From JAPHSX01 sp039714395 (GTDB lineage Bacteria; Pseudomonadota; Gammaproteobacteria; Thiohalomonadales; Thiohalomonadaceae): a stretch of DNA of 64,000 bases. Below are positions 34,795 to 44,774 of this stretch, piece after piece; the stretch's first letter is position 1; each line of letters begins with the position of its first letter. The stretch is taken from positions 69,155 to 133,154 of the forward strand of contig JBDLJH010000008.1 of NCBI GenBank assembly GCA_039714395.1, given 5' to 3'. A program made the position numbers and the translations under genes. Below the pieces are notes generated by a model. It ran no database searches. It was not told the origin of the DNA and worked only from the letters and a program-made list of their open reading frames with translations.

Positions 34795-37020
34795 TTATTC
34801 ATAAGCGAGAAGGCCCTCTTCCAGGGCATCCTCAAGTTGTCCACCGAGGCTGCCAAGCCCCTTGAACCCGAAGGTGAGGTAGAAGCTGTGCTCCAGCTCA
34901 TCATTGGCGCTGCTGCGGTGGTTGCGCCCAATCAGGCGTACCGACCAGCAGCAGCTTTCATATTCGACACCGGCCAGCAGGTCAAGGTTCTCTTCGTTGT
35001 CGAGATCATACCGCCATCTGCCCAGTAACTGCCATTGTCTTGCAACCGGCCAGAACAGCAGGGTATCTGTTTGACGTAGTTGATCGAGTTCGTCGTAGCG
35101 GTAATCAAGACTCAGCAGGCGTTTAGCGTCCGGCTGGTAGCGTATGCGTCCGTTGAGTTCAGTGCTACGCTCGAGTTCACTATCGTAACGGGTGTTGATG
35201 CCAATGCGTAGCCGCTCGACAGGTTGTAGCTCCAGCTCGGCAAAGAGGTCAGAGTGGGGTGTGGTGTCGATAGGGTCGGTGGTGTTGAGGCGCACCTGGC
35301 GGTCATCAAAGTAATGAGTGCGACCGATGCTGGCACGCAGTCGCTCGCTGCCGTCGTCCCGATTTAACAGGCGGGTGGTCAGTGCGGTGGTCAGCTGGTT
35401 GGCATCGCCCTGGCGGTCGGGGCCACTGAAGCGGTTGTCACTAAATAGCTGGTTGAAGCTGAGGTTGTTGTTAGCGGTATCGAACAGCGGTAGCTGATCC
35501 TGATCCTCGTAGGGCACCGACAGATAGAACAGGCGTGGCTCCAGGGTCTGTGTCATGGCGCTGCCTGCAATGCTGGTATCGCGATCGAAGAACAGTCCGC
35601 TGTCGAGGCTGAGGATGGGCAGGGAGCGCTCAAAACTGTCACCTTGAGGGTAGTCCTCAAGGCTGTAGCTGGTGTAGCGCAAGGCGGCGGTTGGCTTGAG
35701 ATACCAGGCGGCCCCCTGCAGAGGCAGGGTGACGGAGGGTTTGAGGTCTAGCCGCGTTCCGGTAGGCACCGCGCTGACGTGGGCAAAGGTGACAGCCTCG
35801 CTGTCGAGACTTAGTTGCAGGCGGTTGGGGCGGGGTGTGCTCTGACCACTGAGTTTGAGTTGTGGCAGCCGCTGGTAGGGGGCGCTGCCGGAGAGGGTCT
35901 GGTAGCTCTGTGCGCGGGCGAGGAAATTCCAGTGCTGATCGCGGTAGTTGAGATCGAGACGGCGCTCCAGGTGGGTGCTGCTGTTGTCGCCCTCAGTGCT
36001 ACCCAGGTCGTTGAGGTAGAGCGCATCGGAGGTGCGGCGCAGCTTCAGCGTGCTATTCCAGCCGTTGGCAAAATGTGCCCTGTGATCAACGGCCAGGTAG
36101 TTACGGTCATCACCGTAGATCTTGTCATCGGAGAGGTAGTCGGCCTGAATCTGCCCCTCGCTGTTCTCGCTAAGGAGGCGGAACTCACTCATCAACATTG
36201 CCCCGCGATTGCTAAGGTTGCGCGGGGTGAAGGTGGCGTCGTAATTGGGGGCGATGTTCCAGTAGAGCGGTAGACTGATGTCACTGCCGTTGGTATCGGA
36301 GTTACCAATGAGAGGGAAAAGCAGGCCACTCTTGCGCCCGGCCAGCGGAAAATTGAGATAGGGGCTGTAAAAGATAGGCACCCCCTTAAAACGGAATACG
36401 GTGTGGTAGGCCTCGCCGGTGTTGCTTTGCTGATCCAGTTGCAGCTCTTTGGCGCTGAGCAGCCAGTCCTCCTGTCCTGGGCTACAGGTGGTGTAGCTCA
36501 CCTGCTTGAGGGTGGAGTATTCCGCACCGTTGAGGCTGAGGCTTTCGGCCCTGCCGAAGGCGTGTGATGCCGGAAAATAAAAGCTTACTCCGTTGAACTC
36601 GCCGCGGTTCTGCTCAATGTGCATGCTGGCGCTATCACCCTGCATCGCCAGTCCATCGCCATGGAACAGCACATTACCCTCTACCTTTACCTCCTGAGTT
36701 TGCTGGTCGTAACCAGCCTCGTCACCCTGCAGGGTACGTCCGTTGTGCTGCATTACCACATGGCCGCGAAAATGACTGATGCCGCCTGCCTGCGAGATCA
36801 CCTCATCGGCACTTAGTTCGGTCTGACCCGGTTTGGCACTGCTCGCGGGTGGGGGATCGGTAAAGATGGTAGGTGGAGGGGGGCAGTTGGCCCAGCGCGC
36901 CAGGCTATTGGCCAGGACACTATCCGTCTGCTCTGCCTCTGCCGTGGTGGCGAACAGCAGCCCCATGCCCAGTAATAGCGGCATGATGGTGAGGGAATGA
37001 CGGTGTTGACGATAGGCCAC
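34795..37020 (-). CDS. lptD: LPS-assembly outer-membrane protein
   Basis: This 741-residue protein has a signal peptide (to about 29), an OstA-type periplasmic domain (TELSADEVISQAGGISHFRGHVVMQ, about 68-200) and a large beta-barrel ending in the conserved EYESCCWSVRLIGRN (adjacent Cys pair) and FYLTFGFKGLG. It inserts lipopolysaccharide into the outer leaflet with LptE. It is first in lptD-surA-pdxA and divergent from an RND efflux pair. Confidence 0.95.
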   Translation of the reverse strand: MAYRQHRHSLTIMPLLLGMGLLFATTAEAEQTDSVLANSLARWANCPPPPTIFTDPPPASSAKPGQTELSADEVISQAGGISHFRGHVVMQHNGRTLQGDEAGYDQQTQEVKVEGNVLFHGDGLAMQGDSASMHIEQNRGEFNGVSFYFPASHAFGRAESLSLNGAEYSTLKQVSYTTCSPGQEDWLLSAKELQLDQQSNTGEAYHTVFRFKGVPIFYSPYLNFPLAGRKSGLLFPLIGNSDTNGSDISLPLYWNIAPNYDATFTPRNLSNRGAMLMSEFRLLSENSEGQIQADYLSDDKIYGDDRNYLAVDHRAHFANGWNSTLKLRRTSDALYLNDLGSTEGDNSSTHLERRLDLNYRDQHWNFLARAQSYQTLSGSAPYQRLPQLKLSGQSTPRPNRLQLSLDSEAVTFAHVSAVPTGTRLDLKPSVTLPLQGAAWYLKPTAALRYTSYSLEDYPQGDSFERSLPILSLDSGLFFDRDTSIAGSAMTQTLEPRLFYLSVPYEDQDQLPLFDTANNNLSFNQLFSDNRFSGPDRQGDANQLTTALTTRLLNRDDGSERLRASIGRTHYFDDRQVRLNTTDPIDTTPHSDLFAELELQPVERLRIGINTRYDSELERSTELNGRIRYQPDAKRLLSLDYRYDELDQLRQTDTLLFWPVARQWQLLGRWRYDLDNEENLDLLAGVEYESCCWSVRLIGRNHRSSANDELEHSFYLTFGFKGLGSLGGQLEDALEEGLLAYE

Positions 37021-37103
37021 AGCGTATATTATCAGTTGGTGGAGGTTTAAAACCCGCTAAAATCGCATAGAATGACGCTGCCTTCAAACAGAATTGAAAA
37101 CTG

Positions 37104-38267
37104 ATGACGCTCCCGCAAAAACTTACCCCCCGCCATTTTGTCCTGTTACTGATAGTTAGCGTCCTGCTTTTCATCCTTCTTATAGTTACTCGACCAGAAA
37201 AGACGACCGCGTTGCGTACACCCATTATCTCCACGGTGGTGGTGGTGGAGGTACTTCAGGGGGATGTACACCCAAGGCTACAGTTAAGCGGGCGGTTGCA
37301 GCCACGACTCACCGCCACCCTTAGTTCTGAGGTGGTTGGCCGGGTGGTGGAACGCGTTGCGGAGCCGGGTCAGCAAGTGGCGGCAGGGGCACTGCTGTTG
37401 CGACTGGAGGATGACGACTATCGTGATGCATTGGCTCGTGCCGAGGCGCAGCTGTCGCAGGAGCGCGCGGCGGTAGCACGGGATCGCCGCCTGTTTGCGC
37501 TGGCGCGGCAGAATCGTGAGCTACAGGCGAAGGAGGTGGCACGACTGGGTACCGAATCGCTTACCTCCGTGTCCCGGCATGATGAGGCGCGCCAGCGCCT
37601 GTTACAGCTTGAGGCCGAAGAGGCGCGGCTCAACTATGCGGTGGTGACCGCCGCCTCAAGGCTATCGTTACGAGGTGCTGAACAGGCCCGTGCTCAGCGG
37701 GATCTGGAGCGCTGCCGCATCGTCGCCCCGTTTGCCGGTATAGTTAATGAAGTGCTGGCCGATGTGGGAGATCGCATTGCTATCAACCGCCAGCTTGCCT
37801 CACTGGTGACACTGGATGAGCTGGATTTTTACGCTGAACTGCCCGGCAATGTGCAGACGGACCTTATTCTGGGGCAGGCACTGGCGGTGAGTATTGGCGG
37901 TGTGCAGCGTGATGGACAGTTGGTATCGCTGCAACGGGAACCCGATCACAAGACCCATACCCTGGCACTGCGCATCCGGGTAGTGGGAGAGGGGTTGATG
38001 CCAGGATCCCTGGCCGAGACACTAATACCGCTACGCCCCCTGAATAACGCCCTGAAGGTGCCGGTAGCGGCGCTGTTGCGTGAGGATGGCAAGGCTTATC
38101 TGTTTGTGGAGAAGGCGGGTGAGTTGTCACGCCGTCAGGTGCAGACCGGGGTGCGTGACGGAGATGCCATTGTCGTGCTCTCCGGGCTGGCTGCAGGCGA
38201 GCGTGTTGTCGCCCGTGACGTGGCAGCCTTGAGTGATGCGCAACAGGTTAAGGCGGTTAACGAATAG
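37104..38267 (+). CDS. RND efflux periplasmic adaptor (membrane-fusion) protein
   Basis: This 387-residue protein has an N-terminal membrane anchor (about 12-30), a biotinyl-lipoyl half (SGRLQPRLTATLSSEVVGRV), a long coiled coil (about 110-190), the second lipoyl half (RCRIVAPFAGIVNEVLADVGD) and beta-barrel/proximal domains. It links the RND pump encoded next to an outer-membrane channel that is not encoded here. The gap to the pump ATG is 4 bases. Substrate unknown. Confidence 0.9.
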   Translation: MTLPQKLTPRHFVLLLIVSVLLFILLIVTRPEKTTALRTPIISTVVVVEVLQGDVHPRLQLSGRLQPRLTATLSSEVVGRVVERVAEPGQQVAAGALLLRLEDDDYRDALARAEAQLSQERAAVARDRRLFALARQNRELQAKEVARLGTESLTSVSRHDEARQRLLQLEAEEARLNYAVVTAASRLSLRGAEQARAQRDLERCRIVAPFAGIVNEVLADVGDRIAINRQLASLVTLDELDFYAELPGNVQTDLILGQALAVSIGGVQRDGQLVSLQREPDHKTHTLALRIRVVGEGLMPGSLAETLIPLRPLNNALKVPVAALLREDGKAYLFVEKAGELSRRQVQTGVRDGDAIVVLSGLAAGERVVARDVAALSDAQQVKAVNE

Positions 38268-38271
38268 GCCC

Positions 38272-41200
38272 ATGTTTCTTATTCGCTTCTCTATTGGTAA
38301 CCCCCTTATCGTCAACCTGTTGCTGGTGCTGATTGCGCTGTCGGGCATCTTTGCCTGGCAGGCGATGCCGCAGGAGATGTTCCCGCTAGTGGAGCAGGAC
38401 AAGGTGCGTATCACCACCAGCTTTGAGGGGGCCTCACCGGAGGAGGTGGAGCGTCAGGTAACCCTGCCCATCGAGCAGGAGTTCGATGGCAATGCCGATA
38501 TCGATACCATCAGCTCGACCAGCAGTGAGGGGATCTCCAGCATCATCATTGAGCTGAAGTCGGGCAGTGATGTGGATCAGTTTATTCGCGATGCCGATGC
38601 GATACTGGCGCGCATCAAGGATCTGCCAGAACAGATCGAGACACCGCAGCTGGTGCGAATGGAGACGCGTTTTCCGGTGATTAGCATGTCGCTGTATGGT
38701 GATTTGTCACGGGCTGAGCTTTACGCCATCGCCGAGCGGGTGAAACGCCAGCTGATGCAGATTGATGATGTGGCCAGTGTTGGTACCGCTGGAGATCGCG
38801 ACTGGGAGCTGTGGGTGGTGATCGACCCGGAGCGTCTCGCGGTGCGCGGGGTAACGCTGGATGAGGTAAAGCATGCGCTGCTCTCTAACCTGCGTGATCT
38901 GCCCGGTGGTTCGATACGCGCTGCCGAGGGGGATATCCTGTTACGCGGCATCGGTACCCGCCCCGAGCCTGACGCTATTGCCGCCATTACCCTGCGGGCC
39001 AATGAACAGGGTGGACGATTGACTTTGGGGCAGGTGGCTCGGGTGGAGCGCCGTCTGGAGGAGGCGAAAACCCTGGGGCGTTTCAATGGTCAGCCCTCGG
39101 TTAATCTGACGATTAATAAAAGCGCCACGGGTTCAACCATTGATGTCTCCGCGAAGGTACGCAAGTTTGCCGAACAGTTGCGTGGTGAGCTGCCGCCCAC
39201 CATCTCGGTGGGGCTGTTCAGCGATCTAAGTGTTTACGTAAAGAACCGCCTCGATACGGTGAAGTCCTCCGGTCTTATAGGTCTGGCACTGGTGTTGCTG
39301 TCGCTCTACCTGTTTTTGAATTTTCGTGTGGCGCTGGTGACGGCGATGGGGATCCCGGTCGCCTTTTTGATCGCGACTATTTTGATCCAGCAGTTCGACT
39401 ACACCATCAATATGGTCTCGCTGTTCGCCTTTCTCATTGCGCTGGGGATGATCGTCGATGATGCGATCATCGTGAATGAAAACATCTACCGCCACATGGA
39501 GCAGGGGATGTTACCGCGTGAGGCGGCACAGCTGGGTGCGCGCGAGGTGTTCTGGCCAATTGTCGCCTCCACCACCACTACCATCGCCGCCTTTTTGCCG
39601 ATGTACGCCATAGGCGGCACCATGGGGGCCTTTATCGCGGTGATCCCGGCGGTGGTGACCTTCTCCCTGCTCGGTTCATTGTGGGAGGCCTTTGTGGTGT
39701 TGCCCTCGCACGCTACTGAGCTGCTGCGACCGACACCGCGCCGTCGTGGTCGCATCGACTGGGCGGGGCTGCTGGAGAGTTACACGCGCAGCCTGAGCTG
39801 GTCGCTGAACAACCGTTATTTTGTCGCCAGCGCTACCGTGGCGTTATTGTTGATCGCACTTACCGTAGCGGTGACGCGACTCCCCTTTCAGATGTTTGGT
39901 AACGCCTCTGCCGGGCAGTTCTTCGTTAATGTCGAGGCGCCGCGCACCAATACTCTGGAGGATACGGCGCAGCTGGCCGGGCGCATGGAGCAGGCGATCT
40001 TCGCTGAGCTGGATGAGGACGAACTATCCAGCCTGCTGACCAATGTCGGTGTCACCTTTGTCAGTTTTAATCGTGTGAAGTTTGGTAGTAATCAGGTGCA
40101 GATGATCATCGACCTCAAGCCGCCCGCACCACAAAGTTTCGTCGAGCGCTGGGTGACACCTGTCGTCAACTTTAAATTCGCCTGGGAAGGAACCCGATTA
40201 CGTGATACCGAGGTGGTGATCAACGTGGTACGCGAACGCCTCGCTACACTCAGTGGTATCGAGCGTCTCTCCATTCTGCGTGCTCAGGGGGGGCCGGGCG
40301 GGGCCGATATCGAGGTTGGCATTAGTGGTCCCGATGTGCGCGTACTGAGTAACCTCGCCCAGGAGCTGAGTGATACCCTGCACCGCCTGCCCGGTACCCA
40401 CGAGATCAATCACGATATGGAAGAGGGCAAGCTGGAGTATCGCTATAGTCTCAACGAACGTGGTCGTCTGCTGGGGCTGACCCAGTCACAACTGGCCGAT
40501 GCGGTGCGAGCCGGTTTTCAGGGGCTGGAATTGCTTTATGTGAACTGGGGCGACCAGCGCATACCGGTGCGGGTGATCTACCCCGAGGCCTTACGTGAGG
40601 ATGCACAGAGTCTGAAGCGGTTACGCATCACCCTTCCTGCCGGCGGCAGCGTCTATCTTGGTGAGGTCGCCGATATTGTGGTGGACCGAGGTTTGAGTAG
40701 CATCAATCGCCGCGACCAGCGCCGCCTGGTGACGGTGCAGGCGGAGGTAGATGCTGAGGTGAATACCGCATTGCAGATCACGGAGCTGCTGCAGCAGGAG
40801 TATGCCGACTTCGCCGAGCGCTATCCCGGTTATGAATTGCTGTGGCTGGGAGAGAAGAAGGAGACCTCCGAGTCGATGCGTGACATGTTCAGGGCCTTGC
40901 TGCTGGCACTGCTGGTGATCTTTTTCATCCTTGCCGCACTGTTTAAATCTTTACTGGACCCGCTGGTGGTGATGTTCTCCATCCCCTTCGGCATTATCGG
41001 CGTGGTAAGCGGTCACTTCCTGTTTGACTATCACCTGCAGTTTCTCTCAATAGTCGGTTTTCTTGCGCTTTCCGGTATCGTCGTTAACGACTCATTGATC
41101 CTTGTTGATTTTGCGAAGAAGCGCCGTGCCGATGGAATGGGGCGAGTCGAGTCATTGGTCGAGGCGGGCAGGGTACGCGCACGCCCCATTCTGCTCACCA

Positions 41201-41415
41201 CCATTACCACCTTCCTTGGCATCTCGCCGTTGATCTTCTTTGCCAGCGGACAGACCGCCTTCCTCTCGCCGATGGCGGTGAGCCTTGGCTTTGGCCTGCT
41301 CTTCGCCACGGTGTTAATACTGCTGACCTTGCCCTGCTTCTATTTGATTGCCGATGACCTGCGTGAGTGGAGCCTGCGTCGTTGGCATGGATTACAGAGA
41401 ATGGGAAAAGAGTGA
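38272..41415 (+). CDS. RND-family efflux transporter (AcrB/MdtB-like)
   Basis: This 1047-residue protein has the RND plan: a first helix, a large periplasmic loop (about 40-330), a helix bundle with the proton-relay aspartates (GMIVDDAIIVNENIYRHME), a second loop, and a final bundle with LALSGIVVNDSLILVDFAKKRR. It should export small molecules using the proton gradient. I start at the ATG at 38272, just after the adaptor stop; an upstream ATG at 38233 would overlap the adaptor and delay the first helix. It is a divergent RND type rather than a close AcrB relative. Confidence 0.92.
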   Translation: MFLIRFSIGNPLIVNLLLVLIALSGIFAWQAMPQEMFPLVEQDKVRITTSFEGASPEEVERQVTLPIEQEFDGNADIDTISSTSSEGISSIIIELKSGSDVDQFIRDADAILARIKDLPEQIETPQLVRMETRFPVISMSLYGDLSRAELYAIAERVKRQLMQIDDVASVGTAGDRDWELWVVIDPERLAVRGVTLDEVKHALLSNLRDLPGGSIRAAEGDILLRGIGTRPEPDAIAAITLRANEQGGRLTLGQVARVERRLEEAKTLGRFNGQPSVNLTINKSATGSTIDVSAKVRKFAEQLRGELPPTISVGLFSDLSVYVKNRLDTVKSSGLIGLALVLLSLYLFLNFRVALVTAMGIPVAFLIATILIQQFDYTINMVSLFAFLIALGMIVDDAIIVNENIYRHMEQGMLPREAAQLGAREVFWPIVASTTTTIAAFLPMYAIGGTMGAFIAVIPAVVTFSLLGSLWEAFVVLPSHATELLRPTPRRRGRIDWAGLLESYTRSLSWSLNNRYFVASATVALLLIALTVAVTRLPFQMFGNASAGQFFVNVEAPRTNTLEDTAQLAGRMEQAIFAELDEDELSSLLTNVGVTFVSFNRVKFGSNQVQMIIDLKPPAPQSFVERWVTPVVNFKFAWEGTRLRDTEVVINVVRERLATLSGIERLSILRAQGGPGGADIEVGISGPDVRVLSNLAQELSDTLHRLPGTHEINHDMEEGKLEYRYSLNERGRLLGLTQSQLADAVRAGFQGLELLYVNWGDQRIPVRVIYPEALREDAQSLKRLRITLPAGGSVYLGEVADIVVDRGLSSINRRDQRRLVTVQAEVDAEVNTALQITELLQQEYADFAERYPGYELLWLGEKKETSESMRDMFRALLLALLVIFFILAALFKSLLDPLVVMFSIPFGIIGVVSGHFLFDYHLQFLSIVGFLALSGIVVNDSLILVDFAKKRRADGMGRVESLVEAGRVRARPILLTTITTFLGISPLIFFASGQTAFLSPMAVSLGFGLLFATVLILLTLPCFYLIADDLREWSLRRWHGLQRMGKE

Positions 41416-41493
41416 AGTGGTTCGCGTTTGCCGGATCACTGTTTTTGGCATAATGTTACTTAGATATAAATAAATAATTTAGGAGAGATGGCG

Positions 41494-42210
41494 ATGAAAA
41501 GAGGAAGTCTGGCAGGTTTACTGGTTATTGCGCTGGGTGCCGGTTCGTTGCAGGCGGCGGATGAAGTGGTATTGTCAAATTTAGGGACAGATCAGAATGC
41601 GTTTAAGAGACTTTCTGAAGATCTCGCCTCGGCCACCAGCTACAAGGGACTCACTCCAGCTGAGCCGCTGGGCATTACCGGTTTCGATATTGGTATTGAG
41701 GTGACAGATACCTCCCTGCAGTATGCCAGTACCTTCAATAAAGCTTGTAACAGTTGCGGCCTGGATCGCCTGACCATTCCCAAGCTTCACCTGCACAAGG
41801 GGCTGCCGATGGGTTTTGACGTGGGGTTGATGTACGCCTCCACATCTAACACTAATGTCACCCTCACGGGTGTTGAGTTGCGCTATGCCAATATTGAGGG
41901 GGGCATGGCCAAGCCCGCTGTCGCCACCCGCCTTACCTGGTCGCAGCTCGACGGGGTGGATCAGCTGTCACTGGAGAGCATGGGTGTCGAGGTGATGGTA
42001 TCCAAGGGCATTGCTATGTTTACCCCCTATGGTGGTATTGGTCAGAACTGGGTCTCATCAGAAGCGACCGGTTTTACCACTGAGGAGTTCACCCAGAGTA
42101 AGTATTTCGTCGGTGTAAATATCAATACCGGCTTTATTAACTTCGATTTTGAGATGGATGATACTGGTGGTGCTAAGACCATTGGCGCGAAGGTAGGCTT
42201 CCGCTTCTAA
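41494..42210 (+). CDS. Predicted outer-membrane beta-barrel protein, unknown function
   Basis: This 238-residue product has a signal peptide (to about residue 22, LQA) and amphipathic strands with many Gly/Thr/Ser turns, ending in the aromatic KVGFRF typical of barrel proteins. One CNSCG motif (about 75) could form a disulfide. I chose the ATG at 41494, which has AGGAG at 8 bases; the ATG at 41488 is too close to it. It follows the RND pump and is terminated by a strong hairpin, so it may belong with the pump, though it does not resemble a TolC channel. Confidence 0.7.
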   Translation: MKRGSLAGLLVIALGAGSLQAADEVVLSNLGTDQNAFKRLSEDLASATSYKGLTPAEPLGITGFDIGIEVTDTSLQYASTFNKACNSCGLDRLTIPKLHLHKGLPMGFDVGLMYASTSNTNVTLTGVELRYANIEGGMAKPAVATRLTWSQLDGVDQLSLESMGVEVMVSKGIAMFTPYGGIGQNWVSSEATGFTTEEFTQSKYFVGVNINTGFINFDFEMDDTGGAKTIGAKVGFRF

Positions 42211-42233
42211 TCCTGGTAGGACACCATGCCACT

Positions 42234-42270
42234 ATGCCGATGGCCGCAATGCGGGCATCGGCATTTTTTT
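42234..42270 (+). terminator. Rho-independent terminator after the barrel protein gene
   Basis: ATGCCGATG and CATCGGCAT form a 9-bp stem with a 13-base loop, followed by seven T. Confidence 0.88.
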
Positions 42271-42308
42271 ATTCTATAATGTCCGCCCGAGAGCGAAGGA
42301 ACCACACT

Positions 42309-43289
42309 GTGCCGCAACGTCTTGAACAATTGAACCACTGGCTGACCCAGAATCTGGGCCTGCCAGAGTATGAGATTGCCCCTGCCTCCTCCGATGCCAG
42401 TTTCCGTCGCTATTTCCGTATCCAGTTTGACGGCGAGAGCCGTATTGCCATGGATGCTCCGCCACAGCAGGAGGATAGTCGTCCCTTTGTCGCCGTTGGG
42501 CAGGCCTTGTATCAGGCTGGTCTTAACGTGCCACAGATTTTGAAACAGGATCTGGAACAGGGGTTTTTGCTGCTTAGTGACCTCGGTTCCCAACAGTATC
42601 TTGATGTGCTTAGCGAGCAGAATGTCGAGCGACTCTACGGTGATGCCATGGGCGCACTGGCAGTGATGCAGACCTGTGCCCCGACGGAAGATATCCCTCC
42701 CTACGACGAGGCATTGCTGAAGCAGGAGATGGCACTGTTTAGTGACTGGTTTCTAACTACTCATCTGGGGCTGGAACTGAGTGAGAAAGAACAGCGGCTG
42801 CTGGACGACACATTTAATGTGTTGGCTGCCAGCGCACTGGAACAGCCGCAGGTCTTTGTGCACCGTGACTTTCACTCGCGTAATTTGATGGTGGCCGAGC
42901 ACAATCCGGGTATTCTCGATTTTCAGGATGCGGTACATGGCCCTGTCACCTACGATCTGGTGTCACTGCTACGTGATTGTTATATCACCTGGTCTCGCGA
43001 ACAGGTTGAGGAGTGGGTGCAGGGCTACCATGATATCGCTCTGGATCACGGTATCATTCGCCAACCGATGAGCGAGCAGTTCCTGCGCTGGTTCGACCTG
43101 ATGGGAGTGCAGCGCCACCTCAAGGCGATTGGTATTTTTGCCCGTCTTAACCACCGTGATGGCAAGCCGGGTTACCTTGATGATATCCCGCGTACTCTGG
43201 CTTATGTGGAAGAGGTGGCTGGACGTTACCCTGAGCTGAGCGGCTTTGCCGAGTTTTTGCGGGAACGCGTACGCCAGACAATGGCCTGA
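42309..43289 (+). CDS. amgK: N-acetylmuramate/N-acetylglucosamine kinase (AmgK), aminoglycoside-phosphotransferase fold
   Basis: This 326-residue protein has the APH fold: SSDASFRRYFRIQF, the catalytic VHRDFHSRNLMV and the metal-binding GILDFQDAVHGPVTYDLVSLLRD. In Pseudomonas, amgK and murU lie next to lptD and form the cell-wall recycling route that phosphorylates MurNAc at the anomeric position; the same neighbours occur here, with murU at 44775. The GTG at 42309 has AAGGA upstream; longer frames run through the terminator before it. Confidence 0.88.
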   Translation: MPQRLEQLNHWLTQNLGLPEYEIAPASSDASFRRYFRIQFDGESRIAMDAPPQQEDSRPFVAVGQALYQAGLNVPQILKQDLEQGFLLLSDLGSQQYLDVLSEQNVERLYGDAMGALAVMQTCAPTEDIPPYDEALLKQEMALFSDWFLTTHLGLELSEKEQRLLDDTFNVLAASALEQPQVFVHRDFHSRNLMVAEHNPGILDFQDAVHGPVTYDLVSLLRDCYITWSREQVEEWVQGYHDIALDHGIIRQPMSEQFLRWFDLMGVQRHLKAIGIFARLNHRDGKPGYLDDIPRTLAYVEEVAGRYPELSGFAEFLRERVRQTMA

Positions 43290-43330
43290 GTTTTTCATGG
43301 GAACAAAGAGAGGAGCGGAAAGGAAAGGTA

Positions 43331-44008
43331 ATGAGCATGAGTATTAAGTTACGCGGCCTGTGGCATGAGTATCGTGGCCTTGCGTTGTTTATCGCTCTGA
43401 TGTTGCTGTTTCGCAGTGTTATTGCCGACTGGAATACGGTACCTACGGGCTCGATGCAACCAACCATTGTTGAGGGTGACCGCATTCTGGTTAACAAGAT
43501 GGCCTACGATTTTCGTCTGCCGTTTAGTCACATATCCTTGCTGCGTACGGGTGAGCCGCAGCGTGGTGATATTGTAATATTTGATTCGGTGCGTGCAGAC
43601 AAGCGTATGGTTAAGCGGGTGATTGCTCTTCCCGGAGACCTTGTAGCGATGGTCAACAAGCGGCTTAATATTAATGGTCAGTGGCTTAACTACAGTGCCA
43701 GTGATAAATCTTCGCTGGGGAAAGAGGCGCAAACTTATCAGGAGTCTCTGGCTGAGCGTGACCATCCGATCCGTATCTATCCCGGTGAGCGTTCAGGGCT
43801 AAGTGATTTTTCTCCGGTAGAGGTGCCAGAGGGGCACTATTTGGTACTGGGGGATAATCGTGACCGTAGTGCTGATTCTCGTGTTTACGGATTTATTCCC
43901 CGTAAGGAGATTGTTGGGCGTAGCCGTAGCGTGGTGTTATCGCTTGATTATGATAATTACTATTTGCCGCGGGCCAATCGTTTTCTGATTCCATTGGCCG
44001 GGAGTTGA
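43331..44008 (+). CDS. lepB: Signal peptidase I
   Basis: This 225-residue S26 peptidase has one N-terminal membrane helix (about 16-32), the Ser nucleophile in PTGSMQPTI (about 41), the general-base Lys in DKRMVKRVIALPGD (about 95), and the GDNRDRSADSRVYGF box. It cleaves signal peptides at the periplasmic face. It is shorter than E. coli LepB (324), with a single membrane helix, and lies in the amgK-murU interval. It may be a second copy; whether another lepB exists is unknown. Confidence 0.9.
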   Translation: MSMSIKLRGLWHEYRGLALFIALMLLFRSVIADWNTVPTGSMQPTIVEGDRILVNKMAYDFRLPFSHISLLRTGEPQRGDIVIFDSVRADKRMVKRVIALPGDLVAMVNKRLNINGQWLNYSASDKSSLGKEAQTYQESLAERDHPIRIYPGERSGLSDFSPVEVPEGHYLVLGDNRDRSADSRVYGFIPRKEIVGRSRSVVLSLDYDNYYLPRANRFLIPLAGS

Positions 44009-44013
44009 GCGAC

Positions 44014-44046
44014 AAAAAAGGCGACCCGAAGGTCGCCTTTTTTATT
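44014..44046. terminator. Bidirectional terminator between lepB and the Sel1 gene
   Basis: AAAAAAGGCGACC, a CGAA tetraloop and GGTCGCCTTTTTT form a stem with T-runs on both strands, between convergent genes. Confidence 0.9.
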
Positions 44047-44059
44047 AGGTGCAAGCCGC

Positions 44060-44497
44060 TTACATATCAAACCCCGCCTTTTTGTAATATTCCTTCGCCT
44101 TTTCCTCGTCCTTCTCTACACCATAGCCGTCCTGGTACATCATTCCCATGGTAGTGAGGGAACCTTGCAGACCCTGGGCTGCGGCTTTTTCAAACCATTC
44201 GATGGCCTGTTTGGTATCTTTCTCTACCCCTTCGCCCTCAAGGTACATCACGGCGAGTCCGTGCTGCGCCAGACCGTGGCCTTTCTCGGCGGCGGCGCGC
44301 ATGTTCTTGACCGCTTCGGCCATATTGGGGGTACCGATGAGGCCGCCCTGCTGCATGATGGCAACACGGTACTGGGCCTCGGCATTGCCCTGATCGGCCA
44401 GTGGCGAGAGTAGTTGCATCGCGGTGGCGAAGTGTTTGCCTTCAAAGGCGGCGATGCCGCTGCCAAGATCCATGCCGTCGTTGTGGGATTCGCTCAT
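44060..44497 (-). CDS. Sel1-repeat (TPR-like) protein
   Basis: This 145-residue soluble protein has three Sel1-type repeats, each about 36 residues (for example GLAQHGLAVMYLEGEGVEKDTKQAIEWFEKAA and GSLTTMGMMYQDGYGVEKDEEKAKEYYKKAG). Such repeats bind partner proteins; the partner is unknown. No signal peptide. It is convergent with lepB and divergent from murU. Confidence 0.88.
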   Translation of the reverse strand: MSESHNDGMDLGSGIAAFEGKHFATAMQLLSPLADQGNAEAQYRVAIMQQGGLIGTPNMAEAVKNMRAAAEKGHGLAQHGLAVMYLEGEGVEKDTKQAIEWFEKAAAQGLQGSLTTMGMMYQDGYGVEKDEEKAKEYYKKAGFDM

Positions 44498-44774
44498 GGC
44501 TGTTACCTCAAATCTGTTGTGGGTTGCGTGGGCGCACGGTAGCGCCCGTCTTATGGCAAGTCAAATGGGTGCGGTGGGTCTGTTTTTAAAGAGGGGATAG
44601 AAGGGGCAGCAGATAATATGGTGTTTGGATCCGTGACATGTTGAAAAGATCAGGTTGAATATGCGGTTGACGGTATCTGGAAATAGTCTTTCGTGCCCTT
44701 GTATGGGGTAATATGGGCTTTGTTGCTGTGGTGAGAAATATATTTTTTTTGATGATGTCGGGTCGTAACTGAAT

